From the IMG/VR virus record IMGVR_UViG_3300044731_001018, positions 1 through 26,013 of that record: a stretch of 26,013 bases of DNA. The stretch is one strand, 5' to 3'. Positions within the stretch are counted from its first letter, which is position 1. The number at the start of each line of letters is the position of its first letter. The translations under genes and the position numbers were made by a program. Below, in pieces: positions 14,563 through 22,519 of this stretch. The stretch is from a virus. A model generated the notes under the pieces. It was not told the DNA's origin. It ran no database searches and worked only from the letters and a program-made list of their open reading frames with translations.

Positions 14563-15843
14563 GTGGTAGATAAAACTTCTGCATACAACGATATAGCTAA
14601 CGCTCCTATAGTACCGGAAAAATCCAAGGGGTTTTTTCAGGAATTAAAGGAAGAAGGTAGCGCGATTTCAGCTTCCTTTAAGGAGCAATTTGCTACAGGG
14701 TATACTACAGGATTATTCAGAGAAGAAGCAGCAAGGGAAGCGGAAAGAGAAACTACTAAATTACTTTCTGCTGACGAAGCGAATACTAGATACCCAGATA
14801 TGCCAAAGCCTTTTGCTATTCCTATCAACGAAAAGAAAGCCGAGTATCTACATAGTCTTCAAGAAGAGTCAAAAAAGAGACTGCTTGTTATGCAGGAAGG
14901 CTCGTTTATATCTAACGCTTTAGGTGGTTCTATTGGAGGGATAGTAGACCCGATTGAACTAGGAGCTGGTATTGTTACTGGGCTAGCGTTCACTAGAGCG
15001 GCTAAAGCTGCCTACGCAGCTAGAGGGGCAACAGCAGCATCCGCAGCCGCTAAGGCAAGTAAGCTAACAAATACTATTCCGTTTGCTGTAGGTGAAAACG
15101 TAGCGGGGAATCTAGCTCTAGAAGTTGGTCTTAAACAACAACAACAAAATAGACTTGGCTTTGACTACACCCAAAACGAAGCGGTAGGTAACGCTATCAT
15201 TGGCGGTATTGGTGGTACTCTTGTTATCAAAGGGTTCGCTAAAGGGCTTGGTAAGGTTTTAGACGCTACCACAGATAGAGTACCGGATAGATTGTTTCAA
15301 GAATCTTTTGCTTATATGGATGCCTTAGATGAAAGACAATATGCCAGCATGATTAGTCTAGCAGAAGCAAATATGAAAGCAGGAAAGAACCCCAACCTTT
15401 TGGAGAAGGGCGATCCCCAAGTAGAGTACGCAACAAAATTAGAGCAGAAGGAGCTTTTAAAAGAAGCGATAGAGATACAAAAAAAGATTAACGATGAATC
15501 GGCTGTAGAATCAGATGTCGTTAGAATGCAAGAGATAGAGAAAAGAATGATCGATATAGAGAAGATGAATCTAGATCAAGCTAAAATTAGAATGGATGCT
15601 AACGCTCCTGAAAGAGATATTGGTTACGACCAAGAGATTATAGATAAGTTACAAAAAGCTGGTGACCTAGAGGAAGGAACAAATATACCTAGGAAACAAC
15701 TTGAAGAGCTAAAGGAACAGGTAGACGCCCTCGGCTTAGACGAAGCGGACAAAGCACAGTTTGAAGCTGAGTACAAAAAAAATATAGATGAGATTGATAC
15801 TACAGAAAAGATTATAGACATGGCAGAAAAATGCCCGTTCTAA
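14563..15843 (+). CDS. Ejection protein, N-terminal partner of a split gp16-like pair
   Basis: The 426-residue product starts at GTG 14563, with GAGGG six bases upstream, immediately after the gp15-like stop. Residues about 115-235 are a long hydrophobic small-residue stretch (NALGGSIGGIVDPIELGAGIVTG, then A-rich helices, then GNAIIGGIGGTLVIKGFAKGLGKVL), like the membrane-inserting part of gp16-type ejection proteins that cross the inner membrane. Residues about 290-420 are a charged coiled coil (KEAIEIQKKINDES ... EIEKRMIDIEKMN). It ends 14 bases before the 804-residue gene. The two together (1230 residues) approach the length of T7 gp16 (1318), so a split gp16 is inferred. It lacks a visible transglycosylase domain. 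Confidence 0.78.
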   Translation: MVDKTSAYNDIANAPIVPEKSKGFFQELKEEGSAISASFKEQFATGYTTGLFREEAAREAERETTKLLSADEANTRYPDMPKPFAIPINEKKAEYLHSLQEESKKRLLVMQEGSFISNALGGSIGGIVDPIELGAGIVTGLAFTRAAKAAYAARGATAASAAAKASKLTNTIPFAVGENVAGNLALEVGLKQQQQNRLGFDYTQNEAVGNAIIGGIGGTLVIKGFAKGLGKVLDATTDRVPDRLFQESFAYMDALDERQYASMISLAEANMKAGKNPNLLEKGDPQVEYATKLEQKELLKEAIEIQKKINDESAVESDVVRMQEIEKRMIDIEKMNLDQAKIRMDANAPERDIGYDQEIIDKLQKAGDLEEGTNIPRKQLEELKEQVDALGLDEADKAQFEAEYKKNIDEIDTTEKIIDMAEKCPF

Positions 15844-15857
15844 CTGGTGGGGAATAG

Positions 15858-18272
15858 ATGGCTGACAAGCGGTGCTTTGCAAATATTAGATCTAAGATAC
15901 CAGTGGAAAAGATTGGTGACGAAGAACTCACTAAAATTATCGACGACGTTCAAAATAGGAAGGTCAATAGTGACCCTAAGAGCTTAAAAAAACAGCTAGA
16001 TAAATTAAAACTTGACCGTGTTACGTTTCTAACTCTCCAAACAGATACAAAAGTGAAGAAGCTAATCGCAAGAAAATCGATTAAGACAGCTCTAGCAACA
16101 CCAGAAGCAGAGTCTTTAGTTAGAAAAGGCAAGTACACTGAGATAGCAGAAGCATCTCTTGAGGGATCTTCAGGTAAGTGGGTCGGATCTAAATTTAGTT
16201 TTAGAAGCCTTCAAAGATCTGTCGAAGCACTCTACGCAAAAGCGTTTAACCATTCATTTAGCGCAGATATTGAAGTTAGAAAGATCATTCAGAATCCAGA
16301 AATGGACGAAGAAGTTATTACAGCAACGTACCTGCTTAGAATGGGGGATTCTAAATTCGACCAGTACCCAGAATCAATTAAGAAAACAGCTATGGCGGTC
16401 AATAAGATGAATGACCTTATAGTTGATAACTTAAAGGCGGCTGGAGTTAATGTTAATAGAAGACTTGATTACGTCATGAGACAAACTCATGATGGGGTTC
16501 TAATAAGAAAGGCTTCGTTTGATACTTGGAAAACAGATATCAAGGACTTTCTAGACCCAGAAGAAACGTTCGGGACTGATGACTTAAAAAAACAAAACGA
16601 GATCCTACGAGATATATACGACAGCATAACGACCAATAACTATGGAACTGAATCCAATGCCCTAATAGGAAGACGGTCGCTACATTTTAAAGACGGAGAG
16701 TCGTTAGCTAAATACAATTCTAAATACGGAACAGGTAGCCTTCTTGAAAATATACAACAATCAATAAGGGCTGCTGCTACTGTTGAATCTAGTCATAGAG
16801 TATTTGGACCAGACAGGAAGGACTACTTTGATACCCTAGATAAAGAAATAGAAGCGGCTATAACTAAAGTACATGGAGTTAATGCTCCTGCTGAATTAGA
16901 CAAATTTAGAGATACTGATATGTTTGCTTTTCAAAAACATAGAAGAGAGGCATCTCGTATACAGACATTCAGTCCTGGTTCTGCTGGGTCTACAGATAAG
17001 TTAGCGGTTAAAGTTTTTGGTGCCACAAGAGCGATACAAGCTATGGCAAAATTAGGTCTAAGTGCTGCTAGTACGATAGCCGACTTTGCCAACGCTTCTA
17101 ATAGAATGTTGTCGCTAACTAATTCATTTTCTTCTATTGGAAAATTAATAGAGAACTACACGAGGGTTTTATCCCCAACCGCCAAGAAAGAATTTGCTGA
17201 CAAGCTATCTTTCATTCTTGATTCAGAGCTGTCCCTTAGATTTGATGAGCTATCAGGGATGCAAAGACTAGATACTGCTTCTAGATTAAGTATGGAAGCA
17301 TTTGGTCTAGGGTGGACTACAAGACAAAATAGATTAACGATGACATTAACTATAGCAGGGGATCTAGCTGAAAGAATGAAGAAAGGTTCCTTCACTGATA
17401 TGGAACCTAGAATTAAAAGCGAGCTTAAATCATTTGGTATCAGTGAAGCTGAGTGGGTTCAAGCTAGTGCTGCTATAGAAAACGTCAGAGGGATTGAGAT
17501 ACTAAGCACAGACAAACTCTTAAAAACTGTTAGCAAAGATACTTACTACAAATTTGCATCCCTCCTAAACCATAACGGATGGTTCGGGGCAATCGAAGCT
17601 GGCGGTATAGCTAGGGGAAGACTGCTCGGAAAAAGCACCGCTGATACTACTTGGGGGCAAGCGGTTAGGGCATCAATGCAGTTTAAAAGCTATGCGGTAG
17701 AGGCGGTTAGAGCGAGCAAAGAAATACTCAACCAGAATCCTGAAACATACAACATGAGTCTTCTAAAGAGGTTTCAAGATGCGGATTCACTAAAACTTAT
17801 AGGATGGATGGGTGCTAGTTTCACGGGTACAGCGGTCGCCTCTATGTGGCTTAAAGACCTTGCTAACGGAAAAACCCCACGAGATATGACTAATCCTGAG
17901 AATATAATGCAAGCTCTCCTAATGGGTCCTGTGCCTCTAGAGATGCAATACCTAGTTAATACATTCAGTGGTCAGTACGGTAGGGGAAGAAGTGTACTTA
18001 AGGATCTTGCAGGTCCTACGTTCTCAACAGCTCTTGATGATTTTCCTAGAGCTATGTCAGAGCTTCTAGAAGGTAAGACAGCAGGATTTGAACGCCTTAT
18101 CAGGTCTCAAATACCAGGGAATACCATGCCAGTAGTGTCACCTATTATTCGTAAATATATCCTAGATGGTATTAACGAAGGTGGAAATTCACAATACAAT
18201 AGACAAGTAGAAGAAAGGTTACAGGAACAAAACCAAAGATATATACATCCATTTTTTGACCCACGGGAGTAG
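15858..18272 (+). CDS. Large ejection protein, C-terminal partner of a split gp16-like pair
   Basis: The 804-residue product is mostly helical: a basic N-terminal 100 residues (KKQLDKLKLDRVTF...KKLIARKSIKTA), a central region with AVKVFGATRAIQAMAKLGLSAASTIADFANASNRMLSL (about residues 380-425), and YKFASLLNHNGWFGAIEAGGIARGRLLGKS (about 565-595). Near the C-terminus is MLIGWMGASFTGTAVASMW-like hydrophobic sequence followed by proline-containing PGNTMPVVSPIIRKY. It is typical of the large internal virion proteins ejected into the cytoplasm side. Start has GGTGGGGA upstream; an in-frame TAG directly before the ATG shows it is a separate gene, not a frameshift product of the 426-residue gene. Confidence 0.8.
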   Translation: MADKRCFANIRSKIPVEKIGDEELTKIIDDVQNRKVNSDPKSLKKQLDKLKLDRVTFLTLQTDTKVKKLIARKSIKTALATPEAESLVRKGKYTEIAEASLEGSSGKWVGSKFSFRSLQRSVEALYAKAFNHSFSADIEVRKIIQNPEMDEEVITATYLLRMGDSKFDQYPESIKKTAMAVNKMNDLIVDNLKAAGVNVNRRLDYVMRQTHDGVLIRKASFDTWKTDIKDFLDPEETFGTDDLKKQNEILRDIYDSITTNNYGTESNALIGRRSLHFKDGESLAKYNSKYGTGSLLENIQQSIRAAATVESSHRVFGPDRKDYFDTLDKEIEAAITKVHGVNAPAELDKFRDTDMFAFQKHRREASRIQTFSPGSAGSTDKLAVKVFGATRAIQAMAKLGLSAASTIADFANASNRMLSLTNSFSSIGKLIENYTRVLSPTAKKEFADKLSFILDSELSLRFDELSGMQRLDTASRLSMEAFGLGWTTRQNRLTMTLTIAGDLAERMKKGSFTDMEPRIKSELKSFGISEAEWVQASAAIENVRGIEILSTDKLLKTVSKDTYYKFASLLNHNGWFGAIEAGGIARGRLLGKSTADTTWGQAVRASMQFKSYAVEAVRASKEILNQNPETYNMSLLKRFQDADSLKLIGWMGASFTGTAVASMWLKDLANGKTPRDMTNPENIMQALLMGPVPLEMQYLVNTFSGQYGRGRSVLKDLAGPTFSTALDDFPRAMSELLEGKTAGFERLIRSQIPGNTMPVVSPIIRKYILDGINEGGNSQYNRQVEERLQEQNQRYIHPFFDPRE

Positions 18273-18274
18273 GT

Positions 18275-19615
18275 ATGGCAATAAGCAATGAAGTTGTAAA
18301 GCAGAAATTCTCAGGCAACGGAGCGACACTTACCTTTGCCATCCCATTTGATTTTGAAAACACAGACGAGATCAAAGTCTATCTGGAAAGTAGCACAGGA
18401 ACCCTTACGCTAAAAACGGAAGGTGCTTCAGATGGGTACGACCTGACAGGTAATCCTATAGCAAACGTAGTGATGAAGGTAGCTCCGGCTAGTGGAGAGT
18501 CACTCCTGCTTATAAGACGAAACGCTCGTACACAAGAGCTAGATCTTATTAACAACGGAACATTCTCTGCTCAGTCTGTTGAAGACCAACTAGACAGAGT
18601 AGTCAGACAAACACAAGAACTAGATGAAGAAGTTAACCGCGCTCTAAAGTTCAAACTTACCTCTAGTAACGTGGATGTAATTTTCCCAGAAGCTGTAGCA
18701 AACGGAATCCTAAAGTGGAACTCATCTGCTACTTCACTAGAGACAGTGGAGCTATCAGTTGAAGACGCCCTTACCGTCACACTTCTTGGAAACCAAAACA
18801 TAGGTGGGATTAAAACCTTTACCGACACGATAGTAAGCGATGCGGACAGTGCAGAGGTTGGAATTCAAATCAACCATGACCAGAACGGAAACGCTCTTGA
18901 TATCAATAAAACTGCTGGCACAGGATCAGCTATAGACGTAGGAGATGGTAACTTTACCGTCGAACAAAACGGTAGCTTTAAGGCTGCCAACGAAGCGTTT
19001 GAGGTTAGTAGTGCTGGTATCGCTATCCATACTGTTGAACAACAGATGAACCATATCGCAACTCCAGGATCAGCTCCTGCTGCTGGTAAAGTTAAGATCT
19101 ATCCTAAGTCAGACAACATTCTATATCTTCTAAACCCATCAAGTGTTGAATCAGCAATTGCTTTTCAATCGTATGTGACTGGGCTGCTGGATACACTTAC
19201 ACAATTTGCTAGTGCTTCCCATGTTGCCGCAGCCACTACTCTTCTGACAAATAGTACTACTGGAATTAGATTCGATCTCGCTAACATAACTGAGACCGAT
19301 GCGAGCGGGATCCTTACAATCGCAAATGCTGCGACTGAAACAACTTTTACCTCATCAGTAGCTTGTTTTGTTTCCGCTGGAATGTACTGTGAAGGTGCAG
19401 CGGCTGGAGACGAGATAGGTCTATATGTTGCTGGAACGCTCATAGCACATTCAAATAACGCAAGTGGAATAGGGGAGGAAATTGCCGTAGTTGTAGCGGA
19501 TCTACCCGTTGCTGCCAGTACAGCAGTTTCTTTCAGGGCGGTAAACGGTTCGATTGCTGGTGGTGGAACCTTGGCACGAATGAGAATAACTTTTAAACGA
19601 CAGAGCTACGCATAG
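18275..19615 (+). CDS. Tail fibre with T7 gp17-type attachment domain
   Basis: The 446-residue product has the T7 gp17 N-terminal virion-attachment domain in residues 1-130 (FSGNGATLTFAIPFDFENTDEIKVYL ... LLLIRRNARTQELDLINNGTFSAQSVEDQLDRVVRQTQELDEEVNRAL). The middle (residues about 135-260) is a slim repetitive stalk with the phage-fibre motif LGNQNIGGIKTFTDTIV. Residues about 330-446 are beta-rich and glycine-rich (IRFDLANITETDASGILTIAN, FTSSVACFVSAGMYCEGAAAGDEIGLYVAGTLIAHS), resembling a C1q/TNF-like jelly-roll tip that would bind the receptor. It is shorter than T7 gp17 (553). Start ATG 18275 has GGGAG upstream. Confidence 0.92.
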   Translation: MAISNEVVKQKFSGNGATLTFAIPFDFENTDEIKVYLESSTGTLTLKTEGASDGYDLTGNPIANVVMKVAPASGESLLLIRRNARTQELDLINNGTFSAQSVEDQLDRVVRQTQELDEEVNRALKFKLTSSNVDVIFPEAVANGILKWNSSATSLETVELSVEDALTVTLLGNQNIGGIKTFTDTIVSDADSAEVGIQINHDQNGNALDINKTAGTGSAIDVGDGNFTVEQNGSFKAANEAFEVSSAGIAIHTVEQQMNHIATPGSAPAAGKVKIYPKSDNILYLLNPSSVESAIAFQSYVTGLLDTLTQFASASHVAAATTLLTNSTTGIRFDLANITETDASGILTIANAATETTFTSSVACFVSAGMYCEGAAAGDEIGLYVAGTLIAHSNNASGIGEEIAVVVADLPVAASTAVSFRAVNGSIAGGGTLARMRITFKRQSYA

Positions 19616-19633
19616 CACATTGCCAAGGAGGGC

Positions 19634-19843
19634 ATGGTGAAATCAGAATTGAAGTATGCTTTTCTTATCCTTAGCCTTGGGGCTGGGCTTGTCGCCTACG
19701 CCCACTCAAACTTCGTCACCAAGTACGAAGTCGACACAATCAAATCTATACTTTATGAAATTAGAGAATCAATCAAGATCATCGATCAGAGGTTATATGA
19801 ATTTAGCAAAGATAAAAGCAGAAATGGCGGTAACGTACGCTAG
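19634..19843 (+). CDS. Single-TM coiled-coil protein: holin or inner-membrane spanin candidate
   Basis: This 69-residue protein follows the tail fibre and overlaps the endolysin gene by 47 nt, the usual company of lysis genes. After a short positive start (MVKSELK) comes one membrane segment (residues 8-24, YAFLILSLGAGLVAYAH), then an amphipathic helix (VDTIKSILYEIRESIKIIDQRLYEF) and a basic tail. A single N-terminal membrane anchor with an external coiled coil fits an i-spanin; its position resembles T7 gp17.5 holin. The sequence alone does not decide. Start has a strong AAGGAGG. Confidence 0.75.
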   Translation: MVKSELKYAFLILSLGAGLVAYAHSNFVTKYEVDTIKSILYEIRESIKIIDQRLYEFSKDKSRNGGNVR

Positions 19844-20234
19844 TCATTTTATCGGAACGCCCTACAAGTGGGGTGGTAACAATCCATTTGATGGGTTCGA
19901 TTGCTCAGGATTTGTTCAATGGGCATTGCAGTCTGTTGGACTTTCTAAAGACGATCGCTCCGCTCAGGACTTGTTTAACTACTTAAGAGGAGCTGGCACA
20001 CCTTCCGATACAGTACAACCTGGAGCGGTGTTATTTTACGGAAAGAGTCCACAGTATATTACTCACGTAGCTATAGCTAATTCACCATACACAATACTTG
20101 AGGCTGGTGGTGGTGGAGCTGAAACAAAAACGTTAGCTGATTGCAAGAAAAGCGGTGCGTGTGTGAGACAAAGACTTTACAATTATAGAAAAGATTTAGT
20201 CGCAATGATTATACCAAATTACGAAAATTTATAG
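19797..20234 (+). CDS. NlpC/P60 cysteine peptidase, endolysin or virion hydrolase
   Basis: The 145-residue enzyme probably cuts peptide bridges in peptidoglycan. It contains the family core Y-K-W-G-G-N..FDGFDCSGFVQW, with catalytic Cys36, followed by the second half VQPGAVLFYGKSPQYITHVAIA, with catalytic His90. The third polar residue is probably in ILEAGGGG but not certain. Length equals a bare NlpC/P60 domain with no wall-binding part, normal for Gram-negative hosts. The ATG at 19797 was chosen because GAGG lies eight bases upstream and it starts just before the domain; the frame stays open further upstream, but that part is the fibre-adjacent gene read out of frame. Position supports endolysin; a tail-tip hydrolase is possible. 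Confidence 0.9.
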   Translation: MNLAKIKAEMAVTYASHFIGTPYKWGGNNPFDGFDCSGFVQWALQSVGLSKDDRSAQDLFNYLRGAGTPSDTVQPGAVLFYGKSPQYITHVAIANSPYTILEAGGGGAETKTLADCKKSGACVRQRLYNYRKDLVAMIIPNYENL

Positions 20235-20243
20235 GAGAACATC

Positions 20244-20756
20244 ATGACAATTCTAACGACATCACCACAACAAGCAATGTCCAGAGGAGAAAGAAACGAT
20301 ATTATGGAAGTATCGTTTATCCCGGTTATTAGCACAAGTATCTACGCCGCAAACGATCAAATAGGTGGGTTAATACAATTATCTAACGTAGTCGGGTTCC
20401 CAGGTAGAGCGGTTGCTTTACGAGGATATTCGATACTCAGCAATACCGTTCAGACATATACGTTTAGTGTACTTTTTTTTAATGAGCAACCAGCCGTTAC
20501 CTCTGTGGATAACGGGGCTATGGATGTGCCGGACGCTGAGATGTTGAAGTTTGTAGGATCAACGCTAACTACTGCTGCGGCTACAATCTCGCTAGCAAAT
20601 AGTTCTATTTCATTTCTCCCCCCAACTAACGCTCCAGTAGTTCTTATGTCAGGGACTACAAGAGATCTATGGTGCTTAATGAGGGTTGCTTCTGGAACAC
20701 CCACATTCCTAGCGACTAACGATGTAAGAGTAAAGCTATATTTCCAAAAATTATAA
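20244..20756 (+). CDS. Beta-rich probable virion protein
   Basis: The 170-residue product shows STSIYAANDQIGGLIQLSNVVGFPGRAVALRGYSI, then VQTYTFSVLFFNEQPA, DNGAMDVPDAEMLKFVG and DVRVKLYFQKL. These look like strands of a single beta-sandwich, a pattern I associate with small structural proteins of tailed phages that decorate head or tail. It begins nine bases after the endolysin stop with a good AGGAG. No enzymatic or membrane motif is seen. The virion role is inferred from resemblance only. Confidence 0.75.
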   Translation: MTILTTSPQQAMSRGERNDIMEVSFIPVISTSIYAANDQIGGLIQLSNVVGFPGRAVALRGYSILSNTVQTYTFSVLFFNEQPAVTSVDNGAMDVPDAEMLKFVGSTLTTAAATISLANSSISFLPPTNAPVVLMSGTTRDLWCLMRVASGTPTFLATNDVRVKLYFQKL

Positions 20757-20768
20757 CAAGGAGTCCTT

Positions 20769-21023
20769 ATGGAAAAAGTTTCAGTAGCATTAATGGTCCC
20801 AAAAGAATCAAAAGAAGTTATCGATCTTCTCGCTATGGTCTTAGAAAAAGTTAAAGCAAAAGCTGAGCTTGCTGAGTATGCAGCTTTGATTGGTGCTTTA
20901 TCAGTAGCAGTAGACGGTGTTAGCGGGATCAAAGAAGAGTTAAAATCTGATGGTCTAGATGAAGTTGCAGCTTACCTTGTTCACAAGGTAATGGGAGCAT
21001 TGCTTGTTAAGGAGTCTGTTTAG
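20769..21023 (+). CDS. Unrecognised small helical protein
   Basis: The 84-residue product is not recognised. It is largely helical with alternating charge (KESKEVIDLLAMVLEKVKAKAELAEYAALIGALSVAVDGV) and a second helix (LKSDGLDEVAAYLVHKVMGALLVKESV). Residues 31-53 are rich in alanine and mildly hydrophobic but carry charges, so a membrane segment is unlikely. Strong ribosome-binding site (AAGGAG). Its end overlaps a possible 44-residue membrane peptide in another frame (21004-21138). Confidence 0.75.
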   Translation: MEKVSVALMVPKESKEVIDLLAMVLEKVKAKAELAEYAALIGALSVAVDGVSGIKEELKSDGLDEVAAYLVHKVMGALLVKESV

Positions 21024-21138
21024 TTACATACTCGCCTTTATACGTTTCCCTTGGTGGCAGTTAATCGCTGCTATCAAGGGAGCTTTTGAAGTTTTCACTT
21101 TACTTAAAAATAAATTTAAAAAGGACAAGGATATATGA
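21004..21138 (+). CDS. Overlooked 44-residue hydrophobic peptide, holin-like candidate
   Basis: The gap between the 84- and 370-residue genes is open in one frame from a TTG at 21004 (GGGAG six bases upstream) to a TGA at 21136-21138, which overlaps the next ATG as ATGA. The peptide has a hydrophobic half (residues 5-24, LFSYILAFIRFPWWQLIAAI) and a lysine-rich tail (KNKFKKDKD), the make-up of small membrane-active phage peptides. The stop-start overlap and protein-like sequence favour translation; the lack of an ATG weakens it. A stem-loop at 21048-21080 is inside this frame, so a non-coding terminator region is the alternative. A frameshift extension of the 84-residue protein is also possible. 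Confidence 0.5.
   Translation: MLRSLFSYILAFIRFPWWQLIAAIKGAFEVFTLLKNKFKKDKDI
21048..21080 (+). terminator. 13-bp stem-loop, possible terminator
   Basis: CCCTTGGTGGCAG (21048-21060) pairs along its whole length with CTGCTATCAAGGG (21068-21080), with two G-U pairs and a seven-base loop. AGCTTTTG follows. This could end or weaken transcription after the 84-residue gene. It also codes for residues 16-26 of the possible 44-residue peptide, so both readings cannot be judged from sequence alone. Confidence 0.45.
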
Positions 21139-22247
21139 ATTGGAATCCAGTATTTAATGCGGTTGCAAACGAACAAGGCGTGGAACCTGGATCAACCGCA
21201 TGGGTTGATGGAGGACTTCAAGCTTTCTCAGGACAAACAGGTGGTCACCCGGCGTATGGGTGGAAACACTCTCACAAGCTAAGCCCACAGTGGGCAAGAG
21301 CAGTAGTCGCTAACTACTGTCATAGAAGATGCTACTACGAAAACGAACCGCTTCGTCAGTCAGGATACAACATTGCAGGTAGACCAGTTGGATGGAAGCC
21401 AGAGATTGATAGCGACATTGCTGATGGTGATGCAGTTTATATGACCTCAAAAGGGTTTGTTAAAGTATCAGGACCAGATCCTCAACATTTTCATATCGGA
21501 CCTTTAATAGAGTTGTGGGATAGCAATGCCTACCAGATCAAAGTCTTTGGCGTATCGATGCCAGCTAAAATTGTAGCTGGAGAAATCGTCAAACATATCA
21601 TGGCTTCGTTTGCTGGTATGACTAGAAAATCAAATGGCAGCTACGCAAGCTTTGGTGATAGAGGAGTTTCCAATCTTTTAAAAGCAATGAATCATGCTGG
21701 CAGAAGAGGACTACTATTCCCAAATGATCTTGAAACTTTTATGGATTGGCTAAGAAAGAATGGGATACCTGATTATACAAATGCTCCAGGGCATGGGTTC
21801 TCTCATAAAGACTTTTACTCTGTTCCATCTAAATTAGTTTTTCAAACTTACAATGGATTGTGGTGGTTGTTGCCTTCAATGTACGACACGCTAGAAACTT
21901 GTAAGGCTTTTAATTTGACTGAGTTTATTCCAGGCTTAGAGAAAATTGTTTTAAGAATGAGTAACTGGATGCTGAACATTTTAGATCACTCAGGAGATTT
22001 TACTGTAGAACAAATTGAAGTTGATAAATCTATTTCATTACTCCCAGAATCACCAATGGATCTAACTCCATACATTGTATCGGTTAAAAAGATTAACTGG
22101 TACGAGCACTGGGCGTTTCGAGCGGTCAGTGTGGCAGCTCATGTACTAAACAATGAGAAGTTAAAAGCTGAAGAAGCTAAGATCAAGTTAAAATTTAAGG
22201 GTGTTCAGAAGGAATGGATGGTCGATTACAAGGGTGAATATGTATGA
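21135..22247 (+). CDS. Unrecognised 370-residue protein
   Basis: No family was recognised. The N-terminal third is rich in Trp, Tyr, His and Gly (GLQAFSGQTGGHPAYGWKHSHKLSPQWARAVVANYCHRRCYYE) and has a HFHIGPLIELWDSN segment; the last two thirds are more helical (LLKAMNHAGRRGLLFPNDLETFMDWLRKNG, YNGLWWLLPSMYDTLETCKAFNL, YEHWAFRAVSVAAHVLNNEKLKAEEAKIKLK). There is no signal peptide or clear membrane segment. AAGGA lies upstream of the ATG; the stop overlaps the next gene as ATGA. It lies between lysis-type and small accessory genes, so it may be a virion-associated or lysis-associated protein; neither is supported by a motif. Confidence 0.85.
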   Translation: MNWNPVFNAVANEQGVEPGSTAWVDGGLQAFSGQTGGHPAYGWKHSHKLSPQWARAVVANYCHRRCYYENEPLRQSGYNIAGRPVGWKPEIDSDIADGDAVYMTSKGFVKVSGPDPQHFHIGPLIELWDSNAYQIKVFGVSMPAKIVAGEIVKHIMASFAGMTRKSNGSYASFGDRGVSNLLKAMNHAGRRGLLFPNDLETFMDWLRKNGIPDYTNAPGHGFSHKDFYSVPSKLVFQTYNGLWWLLPSMYDTLETCKAFNLTEFIPGLEKIVLRMSNWMLNILDHSGDFTVEQIEVDKSISLLPESPMDLTPYIVSVKKINWYEHWAFRAVSVAAHVLNNEKLKAEEAKIKLKFKGVQKEWMVDYKGEYV

Positions 22248-22519
22248 CCGAGTTGATACCTTTAATACTAGGCATAGTTAAAGACGGGCTTTCACTGTGG
22301 TCAGAAGAAAGACGAACAAGGTTTATGAAACAACACCATAAATTATTAACCGAGGTTTCAAATGCACAAGATAAAACTTTTCCACATTATAACGACAGTG
22401 ATGTTGACCTTTCCACTGATAAGCTGTGCCGGTTCTTGGAAGCCTATTGGTCCGAGTTACGACAAGAGAACTTGGCGAATTTGCAGTCTGGAAAAGGACA
22501 AGCCGGAGCTAAATCGTAA
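22244..22519 (+). CDS. Small helical protein overlapping a lipoprotein gene
   Basis: The 91-residue product starts with a short amphipathic hydrophobic segment (ELIPLILGIVKDGLSLW) that includes K and D and so is a poor membrane span. A charged helix (SEERRTRFMKQHHKLLTEVSNAQDK) and a C-terminal helix (TDKLCRFLEAYWSELRQENLANLQ) follow. It is translationally coupled to the preceding gene (ATGA). A second gene starts inside it in another frame (22362), the arrangement seen for Rz/Rz1 spanins, but this protein lacks the clear N-terminal anchor of an i-spanin. Function unassigned. Confidence 0.75.
   Translation: MTELIPLILGIVKDGLSLWSEERRTRFMKQHHKLLTEVSNAQDKTFPHYNDSDVDLSTDKLCRFLEAYWSELRQENLANLQSGKGQAGAKS

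Noticed and set aside
14563-18272. A frameshift splitting one gp16-like gene into two.
   Set aside because: A TAG lies in frame directly before the ATG at 15858, the first gene ends in a normal TAA at 15841-15843, and a proper ribosome-binding site lies between. These are two genes.
18275-21138. A diversity-generating retroelement, as in the related phage BPP-1.
   Set aside because: No reverse transcriptase and no template/variable repeat pair was seen anywhere in the window.
22244-22519. The 91-residue protein as an Rz-type inner-membrane spanin.
   Set aside because: Its hydrophobic start contains K and D and is too short and charged for a membrane anchor, so the spanin call was not made.
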